From Deltaproteobacteria bacterium (GTDB taxonomy: Bacteria; Desulfobacterota; Binatia; UTPRO1): a stretch of 64,000 bases of DNA. A program made the position numbers and the translations under genes. Shown here one piece after another: positions 41,356 through 50,831 of the stretch (position 1 is its first letter; every line of letters starts with the position of its first letter). The notes under the pieces are model-generated. The model saw only the letters and a list, made by a program, of their open reading frames with translations, ran no database searches and was not told the DNA's origin. Where the stretch lies: assembly GCA_016200545.1 (NCBI GenBank), contig JACQEO010000007.1, positions 1-64,000 of the forward strand. The letters run 5' to 3'.

Positions 41356-42945
41356 ATGACGATCCTGCGTGGTGAGAGCACGGCGCCGCTTCGCCGCGCC
41401 GTCTTTCGCGCGCTCTGGATCGCCTCGGTCGTCTCGAGCGTCGGCACTTGGATGCAGGACGTCGGCGCGGCCTGGCTCATGACGTCGCTCACGCCGTCGC
41501 CGTTCCTGGTGACGCTCGTTCAAGTCGGCTCGAGCCTGCCGATGTTCCTCCTCGCCGTACCCTCCGGCGCGCTCGCCGACATCCTCGACCGGCGGCGCCT
41601 CCTCATCGTCACGCAAACGTGGCTGCTCGCCGCCGCCGCCGTCCTCGGCGCCGTCACCCTCAGCGGACACGTGACCCCGCTCGCCGTTCTCGCGGTCACC
41701 TTCGCGATGGGCATCGGCATCGCGCTGAACGGTCCGGCGTGGCAGGCGATCATCGCCGAGCTCGTGCCGCGCGAGGAAATGCCGGCCGCCGTCGCGCTCA
41801 ACAGCGTCGGCTTCAACATCGCGCGCGCCGTCGGTCCCGCGCTCGGCGGCCTCGTCGTCGCCGGCGCCGGCGCCGGCGCAGCGTTTCTCCTGAACGCCCT
41901 CTCGTTCCTCGGCACCGTCTTCGTGCTCTACCGCTGGCGCCGCGACGTCCCCGCGTCGCCGCTTCCCGCCGAGCGCCTCCTCGGCGCCATGCGCGGCGGC
42001 CTGCGTTACGTACGCTACACGCCGGCGCTCCGCACCGTCATGCTGCGCTCCGGCGGCTTCATCGTATTCGCGATCGCCCTCATGGCGTTGCTGCCGCTCA
42101 TTGCCCGCCACGAGCTCGGACGCGGTCCGACCGGCTACGGCGTTCTCCTCGGCGCCCTCGGTGTCGGCGCCGTCACCGCCGCATCCGTGCTGGCGCCGCT
42201 TCGTCGCCGCTTTCACCTCGAGCAGATCACGCGCGTCGGTACCGTCGTTTTCGCGCTCTGCTGTCTCGTCGTCGCGCACAGTCGGATCTTCGCGCTCGAC
42301 TGCGTCGCCATGTGGCTCGCCGGCGTCTGTTGGCTGACGATGCTCTCGCTCTTCTACGTCGTCGCGCAGGGCGCCGTCGCCGGCTGGGTGCGTGCGCGCG
42401 GCCTGGCCGTCTATCTGCTCGTCTTTTCCGGCGGTATGGCCGTCGGTAGCGCCATCTGGGGCGCCCTCGCGTCGCGCATCGGCACCCCGTGGTCGCTCAG
42501 CACCGCCGCGGTCGGCCTCCTTGTTACCCTTCCCGCGCTCGCGCGCCTGCGCCTCCCCGACGTCGCCGGCCTCGACCTCTCGCCGACGAAGTTCAGCCCA
42601 GCGCCGCGCATCGACACGCCCCTCGACCGCGGCCCGGTCATGGTCACCGTCCGCTACGCGATCGCCGCCGCCGATCGCCGCGCCTTCGCCGCCGTCATGC
42701 GCGACATCGAGCGCCTGCGCCGTCGCGACGGCGCCATCGGCTGGTCGCTCTATGAGGATGCCGAGGATGCCGAAACGTTCGTCGAGGTGTTCCTCGTCGA
42801 CTCATGGGTCGAGCATCTCCGCCAACACGAGCGCCCCACGCAGAGCGACGTCGCCATCCGCGAACGCGTCCGCGCCCTCCATCGCGGCAGCGACCCGCCA
42901 AAGGTGGCGCACTACCTCGCCCTCGGACGCACCGTCGAAGATTGA
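41356..42945 (+). CDS. MFS transporter (MFS_3/DUF894 type) with C-terminal dimeric alpha-beta barrel
   Basis: 529 aa. Twelve transmembrane helices in residues about 15-405; the start FRALWIASVVSSVGTWMQDV and the loop PSGALADILDRRRLLIVTQT are characteristic of the enterobactin-exporter-like MFS_3 group. Residues about 425-525 (MVTVRYAIAAADRRAFAAVM, then EVFLVDSWVEHLRQHER) form an extra ABM/EthD-like domain seen in some of these proteins. Probably an efflux carrier; substrate unknown. It starts 21 bp after the tRNA-Ser gene. Confidence 0.88.
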   Translation: MTILRGESTAPLRRAVFRALWIASVVSSVGTWMQDVGAAWLMTSLTPSPFLVTLVQVGSSLPMFLLAVPSGALADILDRRRLLIVTQTWLLAAAAVLGAVTLSGHVTPLAVLAVTFAMGIGIALNGPAWQAIIAELVPREEMPAAVALNSVGFNIARAVGPALGGLVVAGAGAGAAFLLNALSFLGTVFVLYRWRRDVPASPLPAERLLGAMRGGLRYVRYTPALRTVMLRSGGFIVFAIALMALLPLIARHELGRGPTGYGVLLGALGVGAVTAASVLAPLRRRFHLEQITRVGTVVFALCCLVVAHSRIFALDCVAMWLAGVCWLTMLSLFYVVAQGAVAGWVRARGLAVYLLVFSGGMAVGSAIWGALASRIGTPWSLSTAAVGLLVTLPALARLRLPDVAGLDLSPTKFSPAPRIDTPLDRGPVMVTVRYAIAAADRRAFAAVMRDIERLRRRDGAIGWSLYEDAEDAETFVEVFLVDSWVEHLRQHERPTQSDVAIRERVRALHRGSDPPKVAHYLALGRTVED

Positions 42946-42977
42946 CTTGTCACTGGGTCGGCGAGAAAGCAACGCGC

Positions 42978-43876
42978 ATGCGCATCGTTCGCAAACCTCC
43001 CGATCCGAACGAGATCGAGGTCGTCGGTGCCCCGCGGACACCGTTCAGCGACTTCTACTATCAATTGCTGCGACGCCACTGTGGCTCGATCTGCTCGGCA
43101 TGGGCGCGGCGTTCCTCCTGATTAACTTTCTCTTCGCGGCGGGCTACACCGCGGTGGGTGGCGTCGCCGGCGCCGAGCCCGGGTCACTCGCCGACCACTT
43201 CTTCTTCAGCGTCCAGACGATGGGAACGATCGGCTACGGCGTCATGCACCCGCTCACGCCGGCCGCCGAGACGCTCGTCACCTGCGAAGTCATCGTCGGA
43301 CTGTCGCTGATCGCGCTCGGCAGCGGCATGCTGTTTGCCAAGTTCAGCGTGCCGCGGGCACGGATGCAGTTCGCCGAATGGGTGACGGTCTCGCCGTTCG
43401 ACGGGACCCCGACTCTGATGTTCCGCCTCGGTAACCAGCGCGCATCGCAGATCATCGAGGCGACGGTGCGAGTCGTGTTGATCCGCACCGAGCGCAACGC
43501 CGAAGGCGTCGTCTACTACCGCATTCGCGACCTGGCCCTCGAGCGCGAGCGCTCGCCGATGCTCTCGCGTTCCTGGACCGTCATGCACCGCATCGACGAG
43601 ACGAGCCCGCTGTATGGCGCCACTCCCGAGATCCTCGCGCGTGACGAGGTGGAGTTCACCCTGACGGTCGTCGGCCTCGACGAGTCCTCGGCGCAGAATG
43701 TCCACGCCCGCCACACCTACGACCACGTCCAGGTGCGTTGGGGCGCGCGCCACGCCGACATGCTCTCGGAGCGATCCGATGGACGCCTACGCATCGACAT
43801 GCGCCAGTTCCACTCTGTCGTCCCAACCGCGCCCACAGCAACGTTCCGCTACCCGCGCGAGTCGCTGCGCAGTTGA
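42978..43876 (+). pseudogene. Kir-type inward-rectifier potassium channel, frameshifted
   Basis: ATG 42978 begins the expected cytoplasmic slide helix (GAPRTPFSDFYYQLL) but this frame stops at 43121. The -1 frame carries the rest from ATPLWLDLLGMGAAFLLINF (TM1), the pore with selectivity filter TMGTIGYG, TM2 and the cytoplasmic immunoglobulin-like Kir domain (ATVRVVLIRTERN, LSRSWTVMHRIDETSPLYG), ending at 43876. Inserting one base near 43066-43070 gives one protein of about 299 aa with every KirBac landmark. The channel conducts K+; the defect may be a sequencing error. Confidence 0.85.
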
Positions 43877-43913
43877 CAGCCCCGCTCGGTTTGTTAAGGG
43901 TCGGCGTTCTCTC

Positions 43914-43987
43914 GCGCCCATAGCTCAGTTGGATAGAGCGCTTGACTACGAATCAAGAGGTCGGGTGTTCGAATCACCCTGGGCGCA
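43914..43987 (+). tRNA. tRNA-Arg(ACG)
   Basis: Acceptor GCGCCCA pairs with TGGGCGC, discriminator A. D-arm TAGCTCAGTTGGATAGAGC, anticodon stem-loop CTTGACTACGAATCAAG (anticodon ACG, normally edited to ICG), variable loop GAGGTC, T-arm GGGTGTTCGAATCACCC. 74 nt, complete, CCA not encoded. Confidence 0.95.
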
Positions 43988-44178
43988 CTCGAAATTCCCT
44001 CCGTAGCGTCAGCTCATAACAGTTCATCATCGCCGCGCTCGGTCGGCGCAAGGCGTGCGAATGGTGCCAACGGTTGCGAGGGCATCACCTGAACTTGGTT
44101 GAAGCGGCCGGCGCACACACTGCGCTTGCGCGCCGACGCGCCGCTCACGCGAGACCCGCCCTTGGTTGCTCGACGCCT

Positions 44179-45423
44179 CTACTGCACCTCGAACGCGCCG
44201 ATGTCGCACGGCGCCAGCCGCGGCAGGCCGCGCTGATCGGCGGAGGGCGGCGGGCACATCCCCATGTCGGCGTTGATCGCCGGACTTCCCGGCATAAGGG
44301 CGTGCGTCTTGGTGGGGCCGCCGTTGTCCTTCAGCGGCGCGAGGCCCGGTTTGACGGCCTTTACGGGTTTCGGACCGCCGGTGATGTTACCAGTCGTGTC
44401 TCCCGTGATGGTGCAGCCGTCGATCCGTCCGATGAGGTTCGAACCGTTCGAGACGATCGGACCGAAGCAGTCGAACGGCGTGTTCGTCGCGACGAGCGTG
44501 GCGGTAAGCGTCGCCGTGGTCCCGGCCTCGGTCCACAGGCCGGCTCCCTCTTTCGCCTTGTTGTGGGCGATCGTGACGTGGTCGAGGACGAGGGTTCCGC
44601 CGCTCTCCAACTGGATCCCGCCGCCCTTCGCGCTGTGGTTGCCGCTGATCGTGGTGTTCGTCACGGTCACCGTGCCGACGCTCGGGTCGAGACCCCCGCC
44701 CTCGTTCTTGCTCTTGTTGCCGGACACGGTGCAATCCGTGAGGGAGACCGTGACGCCGTTGTTGGAGTCGATGGCGCCTCCGGTGTCCCCGGCGCTGTTC
44801 TTGGAAAGGGTCACGCGGAGGAGCGTCGCGGTTCCCGAGGGGAAGAATTCAAGGCCGCCGCCGTCGTTGGTGACGGCCTTGTTCTTCGTCACGACCACGT
44901 CGGTCAGCGTGCAGGTCCCGGCCTCGCTCGCGATGCCGCCGCCGCTGTTGCCGGCTTTGTTCCCGGTGAACACGGAGTCCTCGACCGTGAGCGTGCCGAC
45001 GTTCAGGATGCCGCCGCCGTCGACGGCAGCGCTCCCACCCTTCACAGTCACGTGGCTGATCGTCAGGTCACCGTCCGCGAGGACTTCGAACGCCCGGTCC
45101 TTGGCCCCCTTCGCGTCGATCACGGTCCCGCCTGAAGGGTCGCCTTGGATCGTGACGGCGTCCGTGATGTCGAGGTCCCCCGCCTCGGCGGTGGCGTCGT
45201 CGCCGCGCAGCTTGAGCCGGTATTTCCCCGGGTGGAGCGTGATCATGTCCGGGCCCTGCGTCGAGTTGGCCAGGAGGATCGCCTGCCGCAGCGAGCAGCC
45301 GTTCACGTCGCACGGCCCCGACGGGTCGTCGAAGCGCGTGACGTCGATCGCTGCTGCCATCGCAGAAACGCTTGACAACGCGACAACCGCGGCTGCGAAA
45401 AGAAGTCCCATGCGTCCGATCAT
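44179..45423 (-). CDS. Secreted parallel beta-helix protein with CSLRQAI start and choice-of-anchor Q-type end
   Basis: 414 aa from ATG 45423 (GGAGGACGAC upstream). Signal peptide about 1-25 (LLFAAAVVALSSVSAMAAAI). The mature start DVNGCSLRQAILLANSTQ is the standard opening of CSLREAI-type polymorphic outer-membrane-like proteins. Right-handed beta-helix turns follow, with repeated GGGI/GNxSxNxGGG and TVSGNKSKNEGGGLD-like units. The end NGGPTKTHALMPGSPAINAD and RGLPRLAPCDIGAFEVQ are the choice-of-anchor Q segment. Extracellular or surface; adhesion or polysaccharide binding is inferred only from the fold. Confidence 0.85.
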   Translation of the reverse strand: MIGRMGLLFAAAVVALSSVSAMAAAIDVTRFDDPSGPCDVNGCSLRQAILLANSTQGPDMITLHPGKYRLKLRGDDATAEAGDLDITDAVTIQGDPSGGTVIDAKGAKDRAFEVLADGDLTISHVTVKGGSAAVDGGGILNVGTLTVEDSVFTGNKAGNSGGGIASEAGTCTLTDVVVTKNKAVTNDGGGLEFFPSGTATLLRVTLSKNSAGDTGGAIDSNNGVTVSLTDCTVSGNKSKNEGGGLDPSVGTVTVTNTTISGNHSAKGGGIQLESGGTLVLDHVTIAHNKAKEGAGLWTEAGTTATLTATLVATNTPFDCFGPIVSNGSNLIGRIDGCTITGDTTGNITGGPKPVKAVKPGLAPLKDNGGPTKTHALMPGSPAINADMGMCPPPSADQRGLPRLAPCDIGAFEVQ

Positions 45424-45516
45424 GTCGTCCTCCGGTGTGTTGCAGCGCTCGGTTTCCGGGTGTGCGGCGGAGTCTAGCACGGCGGCGGCGCGGATCGTAA
45501 GCTTCCTCTAGTCCCG

Positions 45517-46137
45517 ATGCTCGATCTCGATCATGTGATTCTCCTCGCTCGCGACGTTGAAAAGTGGTCGAAGCGTTTGGAGCGAGAGTGCGGTTTGCGA
45601 AGCTGCGGTGGTGGGACGCATCCGAGTGGGACGCGGACGCGCATTGTACCGTTGCAACCGCCGCACTACATCGAGGTGATGGGCGTCGTCGCGGGAGCAC
45701 GCGACAGGCCGCTCGCGTCGATGCTCGCATGCCGCCTCGACGAGCGGGGTGACCACTTCTTTGGATGGGCCGTGCGTACGGACGACATTGACCGCGAGGC
45801 ACGCCGGTTGCGCCGGGCGCCGCAGTCGGGCGGTGGCGAGACGGTGCATTGGCGGACAATTCGGCCCGCAGCGGCCGATGCAGACGATCGTCCGTTCTTT
45901 ATTCAATACGACGGAGACAGTGGGACCGCGTACCTCGAACGCCGAGCCGAGGAGGCGAACAGTCCCGCCGGGCCGGGCGGCTTCGCGTGGATCGAAGTTG
46001 CGAGCGAGCCGTCGGCACTCGCCGAGTGGTTGGGCCCGCACGAGCTGCCCATCCGGCTTACGAACGGCGCGCAGGGCGTCCACGCCGTCGGCATCGATGC
46101 CCCCGGCGGTGTGATTGAGCTTCGCATCTCCGATTGA
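45517..46137 (+). CDS. Glyoxalase-like (VOC) domain protein
   Basis: 206 aa. The opening LDHVILLARDVEKWSKRLER and RTRIVPLQPPHYIEVMGVVA match the first beta-alpha-beta-beta module of glyoxalase-like PF13468-type proteins; the second module ends GVHAVGIDAPGGVIELRISD. His6 and Glu in YIEVM are candidate metal ligands. FFIQYDGD is another conserved-looking block. Reaction unknown. Single gene; start ATG 45517 lies 36 bp after the minus-strand gene region without clear ribosome site. Confidence 0.8.
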   Translation: MLDLDHVILLARDVEKWSKRLERECGLRSCGGGTHPSGTRTRIVPLQPPHYIEVMGVVAGARDRPLASMLACRLDERGDHFFGWAVRTDDIDREARRLRRAPQSGGGETVHWRTIRPAAADADDRPFFIQYDGDSGTAYLERRAEEANSPAGPGGFAWIEVASEPSALAEWLGPHELPIRLTNGAQGVHAVGIDAPGGVIELRISD

Positions 46138-46398
46138 AGGCCCGATGCAACGAAACGCCGCTCGCCGTCGTTGACCGTGCTCGATAGCGACGCCCCTTCG
46201 GGCGCGTAGTTCGCGCATCACTGGGCCGCAGACTCACCTATCGTTGGTGTGTGCCGTACCGGGTTTCCGGCTTGCGCCAATTGGCGTGCGTCGTACGCTG
46301 CACTCCGTACGCGTCGGTGTTCGACAAGCGACCTGACGAGGAGGCAACAGCCATGCGCGAGATGATGCTCCGTCCTGCGATCGGAGAAGCAGCGGCGG

Positions 46399-46746
46399 TT
46401 GCTCGACGGTTACGTTTCTTGCGTCACCGTACGTTGCGGTGGTTTCAGCCGCCAGTCCGTGCGGTCGCGCGGGAGCGACCCGAACCTGCGTCGGCTCGCG
46501 ACCACTTCCCCGGGGAGAATTGACGCGTCTTTTGTCGACGCAGGCATCGGCGATCTCGCGCTAGTGTTCGCTGTCGACTGCATCCACTGCCGCGAACAAG
46601 TCGGCGACTCCGTCGAGCGGATCGGTGAGGAGGAAGCCGTCGCGCTTCGCGAGCACCTAAGGACCTGCCCGCGCGCTACGCGAGCAGAAAACGTCGCGAG
46701 CATGGGCGAGTTGTTGAAGCACTTTCACCTGACGCGCGACGATTGA
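46399..46746 (+). CDS. Small CxxC protein, start uncertain
   Basis: The reliable part is the last 70 residues: LALVFAVDCIHCREQVGDSV, then RIGEEEAVALREHLRTCPRA and MGELLKHFHLTRDD. A CxxC knuckle, a later Cys and a helical middle suggest a small metal-binding regulatory protein. No ATG precedes this part at a sensible distance and no ribosome site is clear; the true start may be an alternative codon inside 46399-46530. Bases 46138-46398 contain only a short GC hairpin near 46190-46206 and no supported gene. Confidence 0.4.
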   Translation: MLDGYVSCVTVRCGGFSRQSVRSRGSDPNLRRLATTSPGRIDASFVDAGIGDLALVFAVDCIHCREQVGDSVERIGEEEAVALREHLRTCPRATRAENVASMGELLKHFHLTRDD

Positions 46747-47043
46747 CGATCAGACGCGTACCCTTGCGCATTTCGGTGTCTCGCGTAAGGTGGGACTATC
46801 TCGACCCGTGAGCATACGGCTCAGCGGCGCGGATCGAAGGTCGCGCGTTTTGATGCGTCCTCTCCGCAAAAGCTGCGCGGGCTTTCCCCGATCGAGGACT
46901 GATGCTGACATGGTCACTATTGAGTTTCGCTCTGTTCTGACTGGTCTCGGGCGCGGTGTTGGCGAGACTCGCGTTCCAGGCCATTGCAGTGAGTAGGAGC
47001 GATCGTGCCGATCAGAGGTAGTGCCTACCGCGCCGAAGGAAAC

Positions 47044-47244
47044 ATGACGCTCCGCACGCTGTGTGCGAATTGTGGGAAGTCGATTCCGACCGAGGTCGGG
47101 CACGCGCATCCGCTCGACGAGGCGATCGAGCAGGAAACATGGGGTCTCGTCGGGGTTCACGGCGAGGTGCGCACGGTGTTTCCTACGTGTACCGTGTGCC
47201 ACGACGCTGGATGGAGACCTCCGGGGTTCGTCGGGATGAACTGA
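47044..47244 (+). CDS. Small double-CxxC protein
   Basis: 66 aa from ATG 47044 with GAAGGAAAC before it. Two CxxC pairs (TLCANCGKSIPTEVG and FPTCTVCHDAGWRPPGFVG) about 40 residues apart should make a zinc-binding fold. Between them is an acidic helix (DEAIEQETWGLVG). No named family recognised. It may be related in role to the CxxC protein just upstream and the zinc-ribbon protein on the opposite strand downstream. Bases 46747-47043 hold no other gene I can support. Confidence 0.5.
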   Translation: MTLRTLCANCGKSIPTEVGHAHPLDEAIEQETWGLVGVHGEVRTVFPTCTVCHDAGWRPPGFVGMN

Positions 47245-47292
47245 GACGAGCGGCCACGTGCACCACGACAAGGACGTCGCGGGCGGAAGAGT

Positions 47293-47718
47293 TCAGCGCC
47301 CTTGCAAAAGGACCTTCGGCCCGTTGGCGAAGAGGATATCGATCTTGATGCTGTCGCGCTCACCGGTGACCACGCCGAGTCCGAAGGTGGCGTGGGAGAT
47401 GAGCTCGCCCACCGCAAAACGCGTCGAGGTCGAGTAGGGGCGCGAGGCGGCCTTGGTGCGGCCGCGCAGCAGCGCGTCGTACTCGCTCTCCCGTTTCACC
47501 TGTTCCTTACTCGCTCGGCTGCCACCGCCGCCGCCCGGGGCGCGTTCGGCCGCGACGCGGGTGCGAGGGGCCTCGACGCGATGGGCGTGTTGCCCGCCGC
47601 AGGTATTGCAATGGACGCGCGTGATCTTCCCCCCCGCTATGGCCTCGATGGTATGCCCCAGCACGAGCTTGCAGCGTGTGCACCAGCCGTCGATGTTCTT
47701 GCCAACCTTGAGTGCCAT
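47293..47718 (-). CDS. Zinc-ribbon plus CarD-like domain protein
   Basis: 141 aa from ATG 47718 (GGGAGGATC upstream). Residues 8-50 are a zinc ribbon (WCTRCKLVLGHTIEA, then VHCNTCGGQHAHRV). A Gly/Arg/Ala linker leads to residues 95-140 (FAVGELISHATFGLGVVTGE, then KIDILFANGPKVLLQGR), a Tudor-like fold of the CarD/TRCF N-terminal kind also seen at the C-terminus of UvrD-like helicases. CarD-like domains touch RNA polymerase beta, so a role in transcription is plausible but inferred. Confidence 0.7.
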   Translation of the reverse strand: MALKVGKNIDGWCTRCKLVLGHTIEAIAGGKITRVHCNTCGGQHAHRVEAPRTRVAAERAPGGGGGSRASKEQVKRESEYDALLRGRTKAASRPYSTSTRFAVGELISHATFGLGVVTGERDSIKIDILFANGPKVLLQGR

Positions 47719-47943
47719 GATCCTCCCAGGAGCTTGCCCCGATCCGTGGACACCCAGCACTAGACCGAAGCGTCAATCGGCGAGGTCGATGCAGCCGCCG
47801 GCATCCTAGTTGATTCCGCGTCAGAAGTATTGCCCCCCGAGCGGATACGGATGTCGGACGAGGAGGGTGGAGACTAGCGAGGGCCGACGATCGAGTCGAG
47901 CGATCGACCCGGTCGTCGGCCGGTGACGTTCAGGCGCCGCCGA

Positions 47944-48261
47944 TCAGCGCCAGCCGCGACGGCCGTCGCCCCAATGGCGGCCACCGCCGAAGTGCCGATG
48001 AGGGAACCCGCCGTGACCGAATCGCCCGCCGACGTACACGCCGCCCACGACCGGCGGTCCGTAGTAGTAGGCCGGTCCCCACCCGTAGCCGTAGCCATAA
48101 GGATAGGCCGGGTAGTACGCCGGGGCGTAGACCGGCGCGCCGAAGACGATGCCCGGGATACCGATGCCGATTGACACCCCCACGTGGGCATCGGCGGCAC
48201 GGACTCCACCGGCGAGAATCAGGCCTGTCAGCCCGGCAACTGCGATCATACGCTTCATCAT
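47944..48261 (-). CDS. Small secreted Gly/Tyr-rich protein
   Basis: 105 aa from ATG 48261 or 48258 (GGAGGTGTAG upstream). Signal peptide about 1-25 (MIAVAGLTGLILAGGVRAAD). The mature part is Tyr/Pro/Gly-rich (YYPAYPYGYGYGWGPAYYYG) and ends in a His/Arg/Gly tail (HRHFGGGRHWGDGRR). Such proteins sit in the periplasm or cell surface; the His tail could bind metal. No known domain. Confidence 0.65.
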   Translation of the reverse strand: MMKRMIAVAGLTGLILAGGVRAADAHVGVSIGIGIPGIVFGAPVYAPAYYPAYPYGYGYGWGPAYYYGPPVVGGVYVGGRFGHGGFPHRHFGGGRHWGDGRRGWR

Positions 48262-48445
48262 GGCACTACACCTCCTGGGACGCCCGATCTCAACTCATGA
48301 GACCGGAGAAGGTTGCGGTGGTCAAGGGCGTCGCCGGTGTTGCCGTCGGCCGGCATCTTCGCCACCATGGGTACAGGGGTCTACGCGTATCGACGCGCAA
48401 CTCGCGGGTGCGCGACTGTTTGAATCGAAACGGAGGAGTGCGAAG

Positions 48446-50698
48446 ATGCAACGTGTACGAATGAGGTTCCTGGCGCTGGCGACGCTCCTGGTGGTCGGCG
48501 GCGTGCGAGCTCCTGTGGCGGGCGCGCAAACCGACCGCGCAGTCGGCGCGACGCCACCGCGTCTGGCGTTCATCGCTGGCGAGGTCTCGTTCTGGCGTCC
48601 GGGAGCGGACGACTGGGCGCCCGCCCAGATCAACACCGCGCTCGCCGCCGGCGACTCGCTGTACGTCGGTGACGGCGGCAACGTCGAGCTCCAGATCGGC
48701 TCGCGTGCCTACATCCGCGCCGGATCGGGCACGCAGCTCGGCGTCGATTCGCTCGAGACCGGCTACCTTCAGCTCGAGGTGACGTCCGGCCACGCCGCGA
48801 TCGATCTCAAGCGATTGGCCGATGGGCAGGTGATCGAGGTCGACACGCCGAGCGGCGCCTTCACGATCGAGCGCGCCGGCTACTACCGCGTCGACGTCGA
48901 CGACAGCACGACCTTCACCACGCGTCGCGGCGGCGCCGCGACTGTGGTTCCAGCCGGCGGCGAGACGTCGGACATCGACCCCGATCGGCAGATCGTCCTC
49001 GCGGGCACGGAGACCGCGACGGTTACGAGCAGTGCCGCTCCCGACCTCGACGACTGGGATCGCTGGAACTTCGACCGCACCGCGCATCTTGCCGAGCGGC
49101 CGCGCAGCGCCGAGTACGTTCCAGCCCCGGTAGCGGGCGTCGACGACCTCGATAGCTACGGCGAGTGGCGGGACACGCCGCGCTACGGACACGTCTGGGT
49201 GCCGCGCGACGTGTCCGCCGATTGGGCGCCGTACAGCACCGGCCGCTGGGTGTACGACCCGTACTACGAATGGACGTGGGTGGACGACGCGCCGTGGGGC
49301 TGGGCGCCGTACCACTACGGCCGCTGGTGTTGGGCGGACGGCTACTGGGGGTGGGCTCCGGGACCCGTGGTCGCCGTCCCCCGGTACTCGCCAGCCCTGG
49401 TCGCGTTCTTCGGTGGCGGTGGCGTCTCGGTGGGCATCGGTGTCGGGGCGCCGTTCGTGAGCTGGGTGGCGCTCGGATGGGGTGAGCCCATCGTGCCGTG
49501 GTGGGGACCCGTCGGCTTCGTCGGCCATCCGTATTGGGGTGGGTGGGGCGGCCCGCGCGTGGTCAACAACGTCGTCATCAACCAGACGACGATCGTCAAC
49601 GCCAGGAACATCAATCGATTCTCGAACGTCGAGGGGCGCAACGCCATCGTCGGCGTGCATCGCGATCAGTTCGGACGTGGACGCGTCGAGCACATCCACA
49701 TCGCGGCCGCGCAGGCCCGCCAGTTGCAACCGGTGCGCGGGCAGATCGGAGTGCGTCCGGTGGCGGCGAGCCTCGTACCGCGGGCTGGTCGCGCGCAAGC
49801 GCCGCCCGATCGCATTCGGAACCGGCGTGTCATCGCGACGCGACCGCCGCAGGATCCGTCGCGTCGACTGCGCGCGGCAGGCATCGAGACGCGGGGCCCC
49901 GCGCGGCCGGTCGAGCCGCGCGTGGTGCAGCCGTCCCGCGCTCGAGGGCACGGACCGAGCGAACGGCCGCGCGGCGCCGATCGCATGACCTCACCACCAC
50001 CGCCGGGACGCGAGCGCGGTGCGGCGGGCGAGCGCGGAGGCCCGAGCGTCGAGCATGGACGATACGGAGCACCGCCGTCTCCCGCTGGCGAGCGCGGACG
50101 GGTGAACGAACGCAACGGAGTGAACGTCGAGCACGGCCGGCACGCGGCGCCGCCACCGCCCGAGGAGCACGAGCCGAGACTCGAGCGCGGAGGTCCGAGC
50201 GTCGAACACGGACCGCATGCGGCGCCGCCCGCACGCGAGCACGCGCCGATGAACAAGCGCGGCGGGGCGAACGTCGAGCGCGGCCGGCACGCGCCGGCGC
50301 CGCCTCCACCCGGAGGTGAACGTGAGCCTGCGAGCGAGCATGGGGGTGCCGATGTGGGACGCGGCCGCCACGCGGCGCCCCCGCCTTCATCGGTTCACGA
50401 GCGCGCGCCCGCCAACGAGCGCGGTGGTGCGAGCATCGAACGTCGCCACGAGACCGCGCCTCCGCCGCCGCGCGACGTAGAACCGCCGCGCAGCGAGCAT
50501 GGCGGTGGCGAGCGCATCGATCGCGGCGTGTCCGTACCGCGTCCACGGGAGCGTACGATCGAGCACGCCGCTCCTCGCGAGCAGCCACGTCCGGAACCGG
50601 CGCGTCCCGCGATGCCGGAAGCACGGCCACAGCGTCCCGGTGCCGGCAAGCACGCGCCCGTGGAGGGCGGCCACGGACGCGAGCGGCAGCAGCCGTGA
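48446..50698 (+). CDS. Secreted FecR-like / DUF6600-type protein with long repetitive tail
   Basis: 750 aa from ATG 48446 (CGGAGGAGTGCG upstream). Signal peptide 1-28. Residues 35-180 form a FecR-like beta domain (LAAGDSLYVGDGGNVELQIG). Residues 215-330 are Trp/Tyr-rich: YGEWRDTPRYGHVWVPRDVS, WTWVDDAPWGWAPYHYGRWC and DGYWGWAPGP, the signature of DUF6600-type proteins. From about residue 525 the chain is low complexity with tandem units around (N/S)ERGGxxVExGRHAAPPPP. Likely an exported envelope protein; function unknown. Confidence 0.75.
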   Translation: MQRVRMRFLALATLLVVGGVRAPVAGAQTDRAVGATPPRLAFIAGEVSFWRPGADDWAPAQINTALAAGDSLYVGDGGNVELQIGSRAYIRAGSGTQLGVDSLETGYLQLEVTSGHAAIDLKRLADGQVIEVDTPSGAFTIERAGYYRVDVDDSTTFTTRRGGAATVVPAGGETSDIDPDRQIVLAGTETATVTSSAAPDLDDWDRWNFDRTAHLAERPRSAEYVPAPVAGVDDLDSYGEWRDTPRYGHVWVPRDVSADWAPYSTGRWVYDPYYEWTWVDDAPWGWAPYHYGRWCWADGYWGWAPGPVVAVPRYSPALVAFFGGGGVSVGIGVGAPFVSWVALGWGEPIVPWWGPVGFVGHPYWGGWGGPRVVNNVVINQTTIVNARNINRFSNVEGRNAIVGVHRDQFGRGRVEHIHIAAAQARQLQPVRGQIGVRPVAASLVPRAGRAQAPPDRIRNRRVIATRPPQDPSRRLRAAGIETRGPARPVEPRVVQPSRARGHGPSERPRGADRMTSPPPPGRERGAAGERGGPSVEHGRYGAPPSPAGERGRVNERNGVNVEHGRHAAPPPPEEHEPRLERGGPSVEHGPHAAPPAREHAPMNKRGGANVERGRHAPAPPPPGGEREPASEHGGADVGRGRHAAPPPSSVHERAPANERGGASIERRHETAPPPPRDVEPPRSEHGGGERIDRGVSVPRPRERTIEHAAPREQPRPEPARPAMPEARPQRPGAGKHAPVEGGHGRERQQP
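50020..50500 (+). repeat. Coding tandem repeats, about 60-80 bp units
   Basis: Six to seven imperfect copies of a unit encoding roughly 20-26 residues (ERGG-x2-VE-x-GRHAAPPPP) lie in the 3' third of the FecR-like gene. Units vary in length and in the Pro run. Such repeats can expand or contract, so length may differ among strains. Confidence 0.7.
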
Positions 50699-50831
50699 AC
50701 CCTGAGGCGAATCGAGCGCGGTTAGGCGATAAAGGTCAAAGGTCAGGCGATAGAGACGACGGGCGCTTGAATCGCGCTCGCCTTGTGCGTCGCGCGAAGG
50801 CGAACGCCCGAACTCATTCCGCGCACAAAGT

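Noticed and set aside
46790-46996. 68-residue plus-strand frame
   Set aside because: No ribosome site, no motif, atypical codon choice for the window; treated as chance.
50020-50500. CRISPR array
   Set aside because: The repeats are imperfect, contiguous and encode a repetitive protein tail; there are no spacers and no cas genes in the window.
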